Positions 43,527 through 52,817 of a DNA stretch of 64,000 bases are shown here, in pieces (positions within the stretch are counted from its first letter, which is position 1; every line of letters starts with the position of its first letter). The position numbers were made by a program, and so were the translations under genes. Under the pieces are notes generated by a model. It worked only from the letters and a program-made list of their open reading frames with translations. It ran no database searches and was not told the DNA's origin. The stretch comes from Myxococcales bacterium (lineage in GTDB: Bacteria; Myxococcota_A; Polyangia; Nannocystales; Nannocystaceae). Where the stretch lies: assembly GCA_020633295.1 (NCBI GenBank), contig JACKDW010000005.1, positions 124,001-188,000 on the forward strand, given 5' to 3'.

Positions 43527-46500
43527 CACGGGAGGTGGTGCCCGAGCCACGAGCGCGCGCGCAGGATCACCTCGAGCGCGGGGTGATCGAGCGGGGCGCC
43601 GAGCGTCATCGCGCGAGAGATTCGCTCCCGCGCGAGCGCGAACGCGCCCGCCTGAACCGCCGCGACGCCAGCCAGCCCGTACGCCTCGGCCGCGTGCCAC
43701 GGGTCGTCCTCCGTGACCGCCGCGAGCGTCTCTCGGATCGCCGCGTCGAGCCGCGCGGACTCCTCGGTAGACGCGCGCGACTCCTCCAGCGCGACGGCGG
43801 CGTTCAGGTTCAAGAGCACGCGCCGGCGTGCTCGCATCCCGCACGCCGTCGTCAGCGCGACGCCGGCGTCGACGCTCACGCGCGCGGCCTCGAGGCGGTC
43901 GCGCGCGAGCTCGACGCGCGCCATGAGCTCGTGCTCCCGCGCGAGCAGCCGCACCTCGCCGCTGCGGCGCGTCCACCGGCGGAGCGCGTCGAGGTGCCTC
44001 GCGGCCTCGTCGACCGAGCGCGCGTCCATGGTGCCCGGCGACAAGAGCATGTCCGCGAGGACCGACTCGCAGGAGGCGGCGTGATTCGCCCAGCCGAGCT
44101 CCCGGCTCAACCGCAGTCGCGCGCGCACGAGCTCGCGCGCACGATCGACCTCGCCCGTCGCCGCAAGATGCTCGGCGTACCACAGGGCGCCCGCGAGCTT
44201 CCCGTCGCGGTCGGGTGAGTCCGCGAAGCAGCGCGCCGCCTCGTCGAGCTCGCCCAGATCCCGCAGCACCACGCCCTCGAGCGCGCGGCTGAGCGCGAGC
44301 GCGCTCGTGTCCCCCGATGACCGCGCGCGCGCGACCGCCTCGCGTGCGAACGCGAGCGCCCGCCGCGGCTCCCCGAGGATCCGGTGCGTCCGCCCCAGGG
44401 CCTGCAGCGCGCCGACGGAGAGCTTCGCGCCGCCGACGGAGAGCCCTTCACATTGCTCGAGTTCGAATGCGTAGCAGCGCGCGGCTTGGGCGAAGTCCCC
44501 GAGCGCCGCGGCGTACAGCGCCCAGTCGTGAGCGAGTCTCGCGCGTGCCCGTGGATCGAGGGCGCGTGGGAGCGCTTCCGCCTCGGCGCCGCCGGCGAAG
44601 GCGCGGAGGATCCTGAGGCCGCGCGCCATCTCGCCGAGCCGCATCCCGAGCACCCGGAAGCCGCCCAGGACGCGCTTGTAGACCTCGTACGCCGCGCGCG
44701 GGTCTCCGCTGCGCAGGCTGTGAACGATCAGATCCTCGAACGCGTCACGCAGCGTCGGGTCTTGCGCGGCCGGGTTGCGCATCGGCTTCCCCGTCAGCGC
44801 GCCGCGCTCGGCGACCCCGTGCATCAACCGCTCGATCACGCGCATGTGGAGTTCGTCCGCGTCGCGCCCGAGGAGCGGGGCGAAGTGGTCACGCACGATC
44901 GGGTGCGCCGCGTAGCGCGTCGCGCCCGCTCGCGTCGCGGTCCCCTCGTACAAGATCCCGAGACGCGTCAGCTTCCCCAGCGCGCGCTGCAGCTCCCGCC
45001 GCTCAGCCCCGGCGAGGGCCCCCGCCGCGCGCCCGTTCGCGTTGGCGAGGTCGACCAGGAGCTCGAGCTCGACCCCGCGCGGGAACACCGACACGCGCGT
45101 GAGCAGGTCGCGCTCGACCGGACCCAGCACGCTGACATAGGCGGCCAGCAGCTCCGACAACCTCCGCGCGAGGACGTCGTCGCTGGGCGAGGGCCTCGCG
45201 CCGGAGGTCTGGCGCGCGACGGCGCCGGCGTCCCCGTCGAGAAACGCGGACGCGTAGGAGCCCGTCATGGCGATCGTCAGCGGGTGCCCGGCCGCGTGCG
45301 CGGAGATGTCTCGGAGCTGCGCGGTCGAGCCGCTCGCGCCCCAGCGCCGCAGCAGCGCGGCCCCTTCGGCAGGCGAGAGCGGCGCGAGCTCGATGGTCCG
45401 AAGACCTTCGCCTTCCCAATCAGCCAGATCGGCCAAGGGGAAGCGCGACGTCACCAACGCGCGCGCCGTGCCGAGCCCGCGCGCGAGCGACCACAGCAGG
45501 CGACGCAGCAGCGGCTCCTCGATCTCGCCGAACGCCCGATCGGCGCGCCCCTCGGACTGCACGAATTCGACGCCGTCGAGGATCAGGAGATCCGCTCTGC
45601 CGACGCGCAGCGCGTTCTCAAGGCACTCGAGCAGCTCGCCAGGCTCCGGTCGTGACGACCGTGACCCCGCGAAGTGAGCGACGGCGCGGGCGAGAAACGC
45701 CTCGATCCGCGGGTCTTCGAAGAAGCTCCAGACCAGCACGCCGCCCGGACACCCGGTCGCGGGCGCCTGCTCCTGCTCAAGCGCGTCCAGGAGTCGCTCC
45801 ACGACCGCGGTCTTGCCCGCGCCCCCCACGCCGACGACGGCGAGCACGCGATCCCGAGGTCGTGGCGCGCGCGCCCAGGTCGTCAGCGAGCTGAGCAGCG
45901 CCGCGCGCCCCGTGAAGTGGCGCGCGCGCTGGAGCGCGTGCACGTGCAGGACGCCCGGGCCGCGGGGGCGCTCCCGCGGCTCCGTCGACGCGCGAGCGCG
46001 TAGGCGCTCCAGCAGCGCGCGCCCCTCTTCGCCGAGGGACTCGAGGGCGCGTCGCACGGCGACGTCGTCGGTGCGCTGCGACGCGGTGAGCCGCATGGTC
46101 GCCGGATCAACCTCCGGACCGCGGACGATCAGCCGCGGCGCGCTCGCCTGGTCAAAGCCGGCGAGCGCGATCGCGTTACACCCGAGGTTAAAGGCCCGCG
46201 CGAGCGCTGCGTCGTGGGCGAGCGCGCCGTAGAACCCGCGCGCGAACGCGATCGCCACGCCGTCCTCGACGTCAGCGTCCATGCCGATCACGACGTCGAC
46301 GCGTCGCGCGAGGGTCTCGGCCTGCTCCCGCGAGTGACAGGCGTTGAGGACCACGCAGCGAAGGTCCCCCGAGAACTCGTCGAGCAGCTCCGCGAGCGCC
46401 TCGGGCGACAGCGTGACGCGCTCATCCGCGGCGCCTCGAAGGACCAGGCCGGCGCGCCCGCGCGGCCCCCCCGGGCTCGTGACCGGCGCCGAGAGATCAC

Positions 46501-46858
46501 GTCCGCGGCGCGAGTCGCCGCTGGCCGCGTGACCGCTGACGCCGTGCCCGGAGAAGTGCACGATCGTCGGCTGATGACGAAGCAGCGCGTCCTGCAGATC
46601 GCTGATGCGAACCGCCCAGGCGGCGCGCAGCGAGAGTGGAGGGCCGCGCTCGCCTCGACGCAGCGCGGCCTCGATCTCGCGGTGCTCCCGCTCGAGATCG
46701 AGACGTCCTGTCTCTCCTGGATTGGCCGCGAGGAACAGCAGCCGCGGTCGCGCGGCGATCGGCTCAGGCGCGCGCTCGAGCAACGCCCGCGCCCGCGAAG
46801 CGCCGAGCGTTCGCGTCAGGACGTCGATGAGCTCGTCGCGCTCGCATTCTTCGTCCAT
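43526..46858 (-). CDS. CHAT protease-like STAND NTPase with TPR region
   Basis: The product has ~1110 residues from ATG 46858 (another ATG lies at 46930). A short helical N-terminal part (RDELIDVLTRTLGASRARAL) resembles effector-associated adaptor helices. A CHAT domain follows with His105 in IVHFSGHGVSGH and Cys174 in VVLNACHSREQAET. The NB-ARC/STAND ATPase has Walker A VVGVGGAGKTAVVERLL (~341-357) and Walker B ADLLILDGVE (~421-430), then winged-helix-like segments and a long helical repeat region (~630-1110) of TPR type. In known STAND proteins a ligand binds the repeats and switches on the effector. Here the effector would be the N-terminal caspase-like protease. Kinase-TPR gene downstream, same strand. 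Confidence 0.85.
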   Translation of the reverse strand: MDEECERDELIDVLTRTLGASRARALLERAPEPIAARPRLLFLAANPGETGRLDLEREHREIEAALRRGERGPPLSLRAAWAVRISDLQDALLRHQPTIVHFSGHGVSGHAASGDSRRGRDLSAPVTSPGGPRGRAGLVLRGAADERVTLSPEALAELLDEFSGDLRCVVLNACHSREQAETLARRVDVVIGMDADVEDGVAIAFARGFYGALAHDAALARAFNLGCNAIALAGFDQASAPRLIVRGPEVDPATMRLTASQRTDDVAVRRALESLGEEGRALLERLRARASTEPRERPRGPGVLHVHALQRARHFTGRAALLSSLTTWARAPRPRDRVLAVVGVGGAGKTAVVERLLDALEQEQAPATGCPGGVLVWSFFEDPRIEAFLARAVAHFAGSRSSRPEPGELLECLENALRVGRADLLILDGVEFVQSEGRADRAFGEIEEPLLRRLLWSLARGLGTARALVTSRFPLADLADWEGEGLRTIELAPLSPAEGAALLRRWGASGSTAQLRDISAHAAGHPLTIAMTGSYASAFLDGDAGAVARQTSGARPSPSDDVLARRLSELLAAYVSVLGPVERDLLTRVSVFPRGVELELLVDLANANGRAAGALAGAERRELQRALGKLTRLGILYEGTATRAGATRYAAHPIVRDHFAPLLGRDADELHMRVIERLMHGVAERGALTGKPMRNPAAQDPTLRDAFEDLIVHSLRSGDPRAAYEVYKRVLGGFRVLGMRLGEMARGLRILRAFAGGAEAEALPRALDPRARARLAHDWALYAAALGDFAQAARCYAFELEQCEGLSVGGAKLSVGALQALGRTHRILGEPRRALAFAREAVARARSSGDTSALALSRALEGVVLRDLGELDEAARCFADSPDRDGKLAGALWYAEHLAATGEVDRARELVRARLRLSRELGWANHAASCESVLADMLLSPGTMDARSVDEAARHLDALRRWTRRSGEVRLLAREHELMARVELARDRLEAARVSVDAGVALTTACGMRARRRVLLNLNAAVALEESRASTEESARLDAAIRETLAAVTEDDPWHAAEAYGLAGVAAVQAGAFALARERISRAMTLGAPLDHPALEVILRARSWLGHHLP

Positions 46859-47132
46859 ACGCCGGTCGCTCGAGGATACAACGACGACGCGGACAACGCG
46901 TCGTGCCGGGTCGTCGGGACCGCGAGCCATCAGAGAGCGCCGTACGCAGCGTGGACGGCAGCAGCAGCGGGAGAATCCGGCGCGCGCGTCGTCACCCGCG
47001 GGTCTCGATCACGCGCCGCGGCCACCTACGCCGAGCGTGCGCCGGAGGGCGTTGAAGGTGAGCGCCGTGCTGATCCCGCTGGAGCACCGACCCGCGCTGC
47101 GCTCGAGCCCAGGCGGCGCCGCGCACCAGCCG

Positions 47133-48119
47133 TCACTTGCACTCTCCGCCCGCGCAGGACAGCTGGGCCGGGCACGGCTGGAAGCAGCCGCCGCAGTGTT
47201 CGTCGTCGGTGTTCGGGTTGACGCACTGCGCCTCGCACAAGATCTTGTTGCCCGGGCAATCGTCGACGCAGACCCCGTCAGCGCACACGGCCATGCCGCC
47301 ACAGGGCGTCTCGCAGGCCCCGCAGTGGTACTTGTCGTTCAGGAGGTCGACGCACTCGCCGTCGCACTCCGACAGCCCTTGGTCGCACGTCAACACGCAC
47401 TCGCCGGCGACGCACGCCTCGTCGTCACCGCAGGCGAGGTTACAGCCGCCGCAGTGCTCCGGTGACGTGTCGACATCGACGCAGGCGTTCGCGCAGTCGC
47501 TCGTGCCCGGCGGGCACTGGCCCACGCACACGCCGCCCACACAGAACTCGCTCAGCGCGCACGGCTGGTCACAGCCCCCGCAGTGGTCCGCGTCGACGAG
47601 CGGGTCGACACACTCGAGCCCGCAGATCTGCTCGTCGACGGCGCAGTTGAGCGCGCACGCGCCGTCCACGCAGACCTGCGTCATCAGGCAGGGCTGATCA
47701 CAGCCGCCGCAGTGCTTGACGTTGACCTCGGGGTTGATGCATCCGTCGTCGCACTCGACCTGCCCCTCGGGGCACTCGGGCGCGCCCGTCGTCGCGTCGC
47801 CCGTCGTCGCGTCGCCCGTCGTCGCGTCGCCCGTCGTCGCGTCGCCCGTCGTCGCGTCGCCCGTCGTCGCGTCGCCCGTCGTCGCCGTCGTCTCGCTCGT
47901 CACCTCGGTCGAGGCCTCGGTCGCCGTCGCGCCGCCGTCGGTGTCCGTCGTGCTCGCCGCGATCGACGTAGAGCCGGGCGCCGGGCCCTGGAAGTCGGGG
48001 TTGAGCTCGCGGCAAGCTGTCCCGTAGGTCACAACATGCAGAAGCGCCGCGTAAACGAGCCCCTGACAGCGTCTTCGAGCCGAGCTGAACGCGGAGCGCC
48101 CCCTGTCGGAGTCGCGCAT
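47133..48119 (-). CDS. Cys-rich surface lipoprotein with TTGDA linker
   Basis: The 328-residue product has a lipoprotein leader (HVVTYGTAC, Cys36), a Thr-rich linker with six TTGDA repeats (~80-115), and five Cys-rich units of the form CxxxCVDxxxDxxHCGGCxxPC (~115-328). Every unit has six or more Cys and would be disulphide-bonded, as in metallo- or EGF-like repeats in myxobacterial surface proteins. Likely a surface adhesin or structural protein; no enzyme motif is seen. Bases 46931-47132 downstream hold nothing I recognise. Confidence 0.8.
   Translation of the reverse strand: MRDSDRGRSAFSSARRRCQGLVYAALLHVVTYGTACRELNPDFQGPAPGSTSIAASTTDTDGGATATEASTEVTSETTATTGDATTGDATTGDATTGDATTGDATTGDATTGAPECPEGQVECDDGCINPEVNVKHCGGCDQPCLMTQVCVDGACALNCAVDEQICGLECVDPLVDADHCGGCDQPCALSEFCVGGVCVGQCPPGTSDCANACVDVDTSPEHCGGCNLACGDDEACVAGECVLTCDQGLSECDGECVDLLNDKYHCGACETPCGGMAVCADGVCVDDCPGNKILCEAQCVNPNTDDEHCGGCFQPCPAQLSCAGGECK
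47785..47889. repeat. Six or seven tandem 15-bp repeats (TTGDA linker)
   Basis: CCCGTCGTCGCGTCG is repeated six times exactly from 47785 to 47874, with a diverged seventh to 47889. The frame is kept. Confidence 0.9.
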
Positions 48120-48610
48120 CGTCCGAACTTACCCACATCTCCACACGACCGCGAGTCCCATTTCGATCTCCCGACCCGCCGAGCTCATGGGCCGTGACGT
48201 GGGGCCCGTAATATTTCGCGGTCGGGACGAGCTCACGCCGCGCCCGAGGCGAACAGACCCGAGCGCCCAACGATCCGGGCGCAAACACGAGGGCCCGTGG
48301 CCGGACGGACGCGTCGCGAGCGGCCAAACGACCGCTACATCACGTGACCCTAGGGACATCTTGAGCGCAAAGACCTCGCTCACGCTCGCGCCGCGGAGAC
48401 CAGGCCGGCCACGACAGCCTCGGGCCCGCAGCCCGGCGCGCGGCCGCGGCCGCAGCCGCAGCTGACCGCCGCTCCGCGTCTTCGGGCTCGTGCTGGAACC
48501 TGGCCCATGGCTCGCTCGGAGGACTCTCCCCTTGGCCAGGAGCAATTCGGCGATCAAGGCGCGCCTGGAACCGACCTCCCGCGAGCGCGTGGCGACGCTC
48601 ATGGGCACGT
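48120..48610. other. Intergenic stretch with no gene seen
   Basis: Between two minus-strand lipoprotein genes, 490 bases contain open frames on both strands, but none has a convincing start, motif or codon pattern. CGTAATATTTCG near 48208 is the only AT-rich patch and may be part of a promoter for the downstream Cys-rich lipoprotein. Confidence 0.4.
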
Positions 48611-50200
48611 CTACGGGATCCGGTCGTACATCTCCTGGACGATCGCGGCGCACGGCGTACCGTCGTAGGTCGTCGAGTACTCGATCGCACCCAGGTCCGC
48701 CGTGTCCCCGCGCGGGTAGCCGCAGAAGTCATGCGGGACCGCCGGGTCGGCGGCGTTCTGCTCGGTGATGCTCGCGCCGTCCGCCAGGGAGAAGTCACCG
48801 CCGCCCGGCGCGGTGAAGATCGTGTTCATCTCGGCGTGCGAGGGCGTGAGGTTGTTCGCCTCGTTCAGGGGGCGCTTGGCGTAGTCGGTGTTGAAGCCGT
48901 TCTCCAGGACGCTGAAGCGAAACAGCGTGTCGTGATCCGGGTGCCCCTCGTAGAACGCCGCGTTCCGCGGCTCGGCGTCGTAGACCGTGTTGTGGGAGAT
49001 CCGCGACTCCCGGTCGCTCCCCACCATGATCCCCGCCGAGCTGCCGCCGTTGTTGCAGCCGATGACGATGTTGTTCCTGACGACGGCCTCCTGGTTCTGA
49101 CCGTTCTCGACGCAGTCGCCGTTGCCGTCCTGGTCGTCGTCGCCGTCGCAGATCGAGGCTGGCGCGCCGTCGCCGAGCTGAATGCCCCGGTTGGTCTCGC
49201 CGTCGGTGCGCGCCTTCTCGCAGACGATCAGGTTCTGCTCGATCAGCATGCGGAGCGTCGACGCCTTCGGGTAGACCGCCGAGGCCGACTTCGGCAGCGA
49301 GGCCGGGGTGCTGTAGTCCGCGAAGATGTTCCCCCGCACGACGTGGTCCTTGCCGCCGTCGAGGTTCAGGATGTTATGCGGGGCGTCGTTATTTACGTAC
49401 TTGGTGTTGTGCCAGAAGTTGTTAATAAACCACGTCCGATCCGGGAAGCTCTTCGCCGGTCCGCCGTTCACGATCTCGCCGTTGAGCTTCACGTGCGAGG
49501 CGAAGTTCACGACCTCGTTGTTGCGGAAGATGACGTCATCGGCGTCGGCGACGATGTGAAACGCGTGCTCGCAGGCGTTCGCGTTGTCGCAGTCGCCGAA
49601 GAACGTGATGTTCTCGAAGATCCAGAACTTCCCGCTGATCTTGAAGTTCTCGATGTGGGACAGGTTGAAGGTCACGGTCCCGGGCGCCTCGGCCCGGAGG
49701 AAGATCCGCGCCGCGTCCGCCCCGTCGGCGTTGACCGAGATCAGCTGATTAAAATTGTAGGTACCCGGGCACACCGTAATCACGTCTCCGCTGGACGCCG
49801 CGGCGATGGCCGCCAGGATCTCGGACTCGTTGCAGACGTCGACGATGGTTCCTCCTTCGTGCGTCGGCCCGTCGTCTGGCTCGTAGAGCTCGTCGTCGCC
49901 GCCCGTGGTCCCGCTCGAGTCCGTGCCCGCGTCGGTGGTCTCGTTCGTCTCGCTGGTCTCGGTGGTCCCGGCGCTCCCGGTGCTCCCGCCGCTCCCGGTG
50001 CTCCCGGTGCCGCCCGTCGTGTTAACGCCCGTGCTGGAGACGCTCGTCGCCGTCGTCGGGTCGGTGTCGGTCATGCCGGTCGTCCCCGCCGTCGTGCCAG
50101 GATCCGTGCCGGTGCCGGTGCTGTTGGCGTCGTCGCCTCCGCAGCCGGACCCGAGCGCGAGCGCGAGCGCGAGAGACACCCTGGAACATCGGATACCCAT
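48611..50200 (-). CDS. Right-handed beta-helix lipoprotein
   Basis: The 529-residue product starts at ATG 50200 with a lipoprotein leader (VSLALALALGSGC, Cys20) and a Thr/Ser/Gly linker (~25-100, TTGGTGSTGSGGSTGS). The body (~115-520) is rich in Asn and short beta turns (GDVITVCPGTYNF, DDVIFRNNEVVNFASHVKL, KDHVVRGNIFADYS, EAVVRNNIVIGCNNGGSSAG), the pattern of a right-handed parallel beta-helix as in pectate and alginate/chondroitin lyases (PL6-like). No catalytic Lys/Arg pair could be confirmed, so a lyase or a glycan-binding role are both possible. The body codes with more AT-rich codons (49370-49760) than neighbouring genes, a hint of transfer. Bases 50201-50603 hold no gene. Confidence 0.75.
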   Translation of the reverse strand: MGIRCSRVSLALALALGSGCGGDDANSTGTGTDPGTTAGTTGMTDTDPTTATSVSSTGVNTTGGTGSTGSGGSTGSAGTTETSETNETTDAGTDSSGTTGGDDELYEPDDGPTHEGGTIVDVCNESEILAAIAAASSGDVITVCPGTYNFNQLISVNADGADAARIFLRAEAPGTVTFNLSHIENFKISGKFWIFENITFFGDCDNANACEHAFHIVADADDVIFRNNEVVNFASHVKLNGEIVNGGPAKSFPDRTWFINNFWHNTKYVNNDAPHNILNLDGGKDHVVRGNIFADYSTPASLPKSASAVYPKASTLRMLIEQNLIVCEKARTDGETNRGIQLGDGAPASICDGDDDQDGNGDCVENGQNQEAVVRNNIVIGCNNGGSSAGIMVGSDRESRISHNTVYDAEPRNAAFYEGHPDHDTLFRFSVLENGFNTDYAKRPLNEANNLTPSHAEMNTIFTAPGGGDFSLADGASITEQNAADPAVPHDFCGYPRGDTADLGAIEYSTTYDGTPCAAIVQEMYDRIP

Positions 50201-50603
50201 GGGAGCCAACGTCTCGCACCCGACAGAGTCGGTCAATCGAAAACGGGTCTCGACCGCAGGCTCACCGCCCGGTCCCGAGGCCGGCGGACATGTCCTTCGG
50301 GAAAGGGTGAACGCGGCGCCTCGAGGGAGGTTTCGAACACACCGAAACCGCCCGCTCGAGGGGCGCTGAGCTCCCGCGCGCGGCTCGTCACGGCGGCGCT
50401 CTCGCCCGGCGGCACGTCTCGCGACCGCGAGCGATGCTCGAAGCGACTCGACCTGAGCGCAGCGCTCGTCGCTCCCTCCGTCGCCGCGCACCCGCGAGCG
50501 CCGCGAGGCGACGCTGTTGTTCTCGTGAGAGCTGCTGCTCATCGAAATTCCCGTGCGATATTGCGCTGATCGAGCAATTCTGCGCGGATGGTATCGTCGC
50601 GTC

Positions 50604-50830
50604 GTGACGAGCGACCCGTGTCGCGCAGCGCGTGCGCGCCTGCGCCAGACTCACGCCCAGCTCGCGGCGAGCGCCGATGTCTCCACAGCGGCGACGGACG
50701 CGTTCGAGACGAAGCTGCGCGCACCCCAGCGCTCGACGCCCAAGGCGCGCCTGACCGCGTTTGGGGCTGGAGGTGCCCGACGTCTGAGCAACGGCGAGGG
50801 CCGGGCGCTCGGCTCGTCCAGAGGCCGGCG
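50604..50830 (+). pseudogene. Remnant of an XRE-family HTH regulator
   Basis: From GTG 50604 the frame reads CRAARARLRQTHAQLAASAD then VSTAATDAFETKLRAPQRST, KARLTAFGAGGARRLSNGEG. This lines up with small XRE repressors of the kind CRAARALLGWTQAQLAA...VS...FE...R.P...T...L..A..AAG...NGEG. Several expected residues are altered and the frame runs on without a stop into the serine hydrolase, so the HTH is either a degenerate fragment or part of a fusion. Confidence 0.4.
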
Positions 50831-50876
50831 TCCGCCGTCGACGGCAGCGACGCGAGCGAGCTGCGAGCCCGCGCGT

Positions 50877-52373
50877 GTGAACACCCGCCGCCGCGCGCCT
50901 GTCACTCGAGACGAGCTCGAGCGTCGGCGCCCGACCACGTCAACGAGACGACGCGGCTACGGTCTGCGTCGGCTTCTCGTGCTGCTCGCGCTCGGAGTCG
51001 GCACGGTCTCGCACGCGGCCGTTCCCGACGGGTCGATCGAGGACTTCATCGACCATGAGCTGCCGGTCTCCGGCGCGCCCGGTCTGGCCTACGCCGTCGT
51101 GAGGGATGGCGCGATCGAGTCGTTCGGCGCGCGCGGCGTGATGAGGATCGGGAGCGACGAGGAGGTCACGCCGGACACTCCCTTCCTGACCGGCTCGATC
51201 TCCAAGAGCGTCACGGCGCTGGCGGTGATGCAGCTTGTCGAGGCGGGACGCGTCGACCTCGACGCCGAGGTCTCGAGCTACCTTGACGTCTTCTCGCGCC
51301 GCCCTGCGGGCTCGATCACGATCCGGGAGCTGCTCAGCCACACGAGCGGCTACTCGACCCTGCAAGGGAACGCGCCGCACAGGGAACGCGCGGGTGACCG
51401 GGACGAGATCGCGCGTCGAGTCGCCCGCGTCGCGGAGCTGACGCCCGCCTACGCGCCCGGGGTCCACTGGGAGTACTCGAACGTAAACTACCTGATCCTC
51501 GGGCGCCTGATCGAGGTCGTCAGCGGGCAAGACTTCGAGGCCTACCTCGAGCGCAATATCCTCGAGCCCGCTGGCATGCAGCACAGCTTCGTCGCGGACG
51601 GCGAGGTTCACGAGGCGATGGCGACCGGTCACAGACCGTGGTTTGGCGCCAAGCGCCCCCTCGCGCAGAGCAAGATCGACCGCAGCGCGGGGCCGCAAGG
51701 GGGGCTCGTCGCGAGCGCGAGCGATCTGGCGCTCTACATGCGGATCATGCTCAGCGGCGAGGACGACATCCTCAGCGCCGACGGCAAGGCGATGATGATG
51801 CGCCCGGCGAGCGACGCGTCGCCGTTCTACGGGTTTGGGTGGTTTGTCGATGGAGGGCGCGTGTGGCACTCCGGGGCCAGCCCCGGCGTCGAGACGCTCA
51901 TGACGCTGGTCCCGTCAGCGCGCGAGGGCGTCGTCGTCCTGGTCAACGCGGGCAGCGGGACCGGCTTCGGCGAGTCGACCCAGCTCCGCAACGGCATCAC
52001 CGCGAGGGCCATCGGCCTGGAGTACGACGGGGAGGGCAGCCGATGGTCGCAGCGCGCCCTGTTCCTCGCGCTGACGCTCACGCCGATCGCGTTCCTGCTG
52101 TGCACCGCGTGGGCCTGGCGTGATCGCGCGACGATACGATCCAAGTCGGGCGCGTTCGGCTTGTTCAGCCTGTGGTTCCCGCTGCTGACCACGCTCGCCG
52201 GGGCGTGGATCATCGTGGAGATGCCGAGGTTGTTCGGCGTCCCCATCAGTACGCTGCGACGCTTCCAACCAGATTTCGGCTTGGTGCTGATCGCGACCGC
52301 CGTGACCGGGGTGTTGTGGGCGGTGCTCAGGCTCGTCGTGGCGTACACCGGGAGACCGCGCGCTGCCCTGTAG
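50877..52373 (+). CDS. Class C beta-lactamase-type serine hydrolase with C-terminal helices
   Basis: The product of ~498 residues (GTG 50877, start uncertain; the frame is open to 50553) has a signal peptide (RRLLVLLALGVGTVSHAAV), then the serine hydrolase domain with SISK (Ser107), YSN (Tyr200 in EYSNVNYLILGRL) and HSG (His331, WHSGASP). After it come three membrane helices (~395-495), a layout seen in many membrane-tethered penicillin-binding-like esterases. It may be an esterase, peptidase or penicillin-interacting protein; beta-lactamase activity is not shown. It lies upstream of an integrase and may be part of a transferred segment. Confidence 0.85.
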   Translation: MNTRRRAPVTRDELERRRPTTSTRRRGYGLRRLLVLLALGVGTVSHAAVPDGSIEDFIDHELPVSGAPGLAYAVVRDGAIESFGARGVMRIGSDEEVTPDTPFLTGSISKSVTALAVMQLVEAGRVDLDAEVSSYLDVFSRRPAGSITIRELLSHTSGYSTLQGNAPHRERAGDRDEIARRVARVAELTPAYAPGVHWEYSNVNYLILGRLIEVVSGQDFEAYLERNILEPAGMQHSFVADGEVHEAMATGHRPWFGAKRPLAQSKIDRSAGPQGGLVASASDLALYMRIMLSGEDDILSADGKAMMMRPASDASPFYGFGWFVDGGRVWHSGASPGVETLMTLVPSAREGVVVLVNAGSGTGFGESTQLRNGITARAIGLEYDGEGSRWSQRALFLALTLTPIAFLLCTAWAWRDRATIRSKSGAFGLFSLWFPLLTTLAGAWIIVEMPRLFGVPISTLRRFQPDFGLVLIATAVTGVLWAVLRLVVAYTGRPRAAL

Positions 52374-52817
52374 CCGGCGACTTCCGCCCCGGAGCCCGCG
52401 GGTCAGGAAGCTGTCCGTATCGCCAGGTTTCGACGGGCGGGACGTGGACCGGCGGGCGCCGCGACGTCTCCGAGATCTTCAACGTCGGACCGTCATCGGC
52501 GTCGGGGGTCGCGTGCTGCCGCGCGCGATCGTTCGCGCCACGGCGGGTCCTCGCACGTCCAGCGCGCGCGAGCGCGCGCCCGACGACCACGCGTCAGTCG
52601 CTCGCGCCTGCGCCCAGATGCCTGTACACGCGGTCCCGCGCGCGGTGGTCACGGCAGCGCGCGCTCGCGTACAGCGGCGCCCCGTCGCGCGGTGCCGGGG
52701 GTCCTTCGCGCCGCCTCCCGTCCCGCGCCCAGACCCGCGCGCGCCTTGATCGCGGCGGGCTCGCGGACATACCCTCGAGGCAGGTCGCGCCTTCACGGCG
52801 CGCCGGGACGCGCGTTC
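52374..52817. other. Intergenic stretch upstream of the recombinase
   Basis: 444 bases with no coding sequence I can support. The open frame of the recombinase extends upstream to 52692 but with an Arg/Ala-rich string and no RBS. No obvious attachment-site repeat was found by eye. Confidence 0.35.

Noticed and set aside
48129..48653. Minus-strand frame in the gap between two lipoprotein genes
   Set aside because: The product has no signal or motif and a poor codon pattern.
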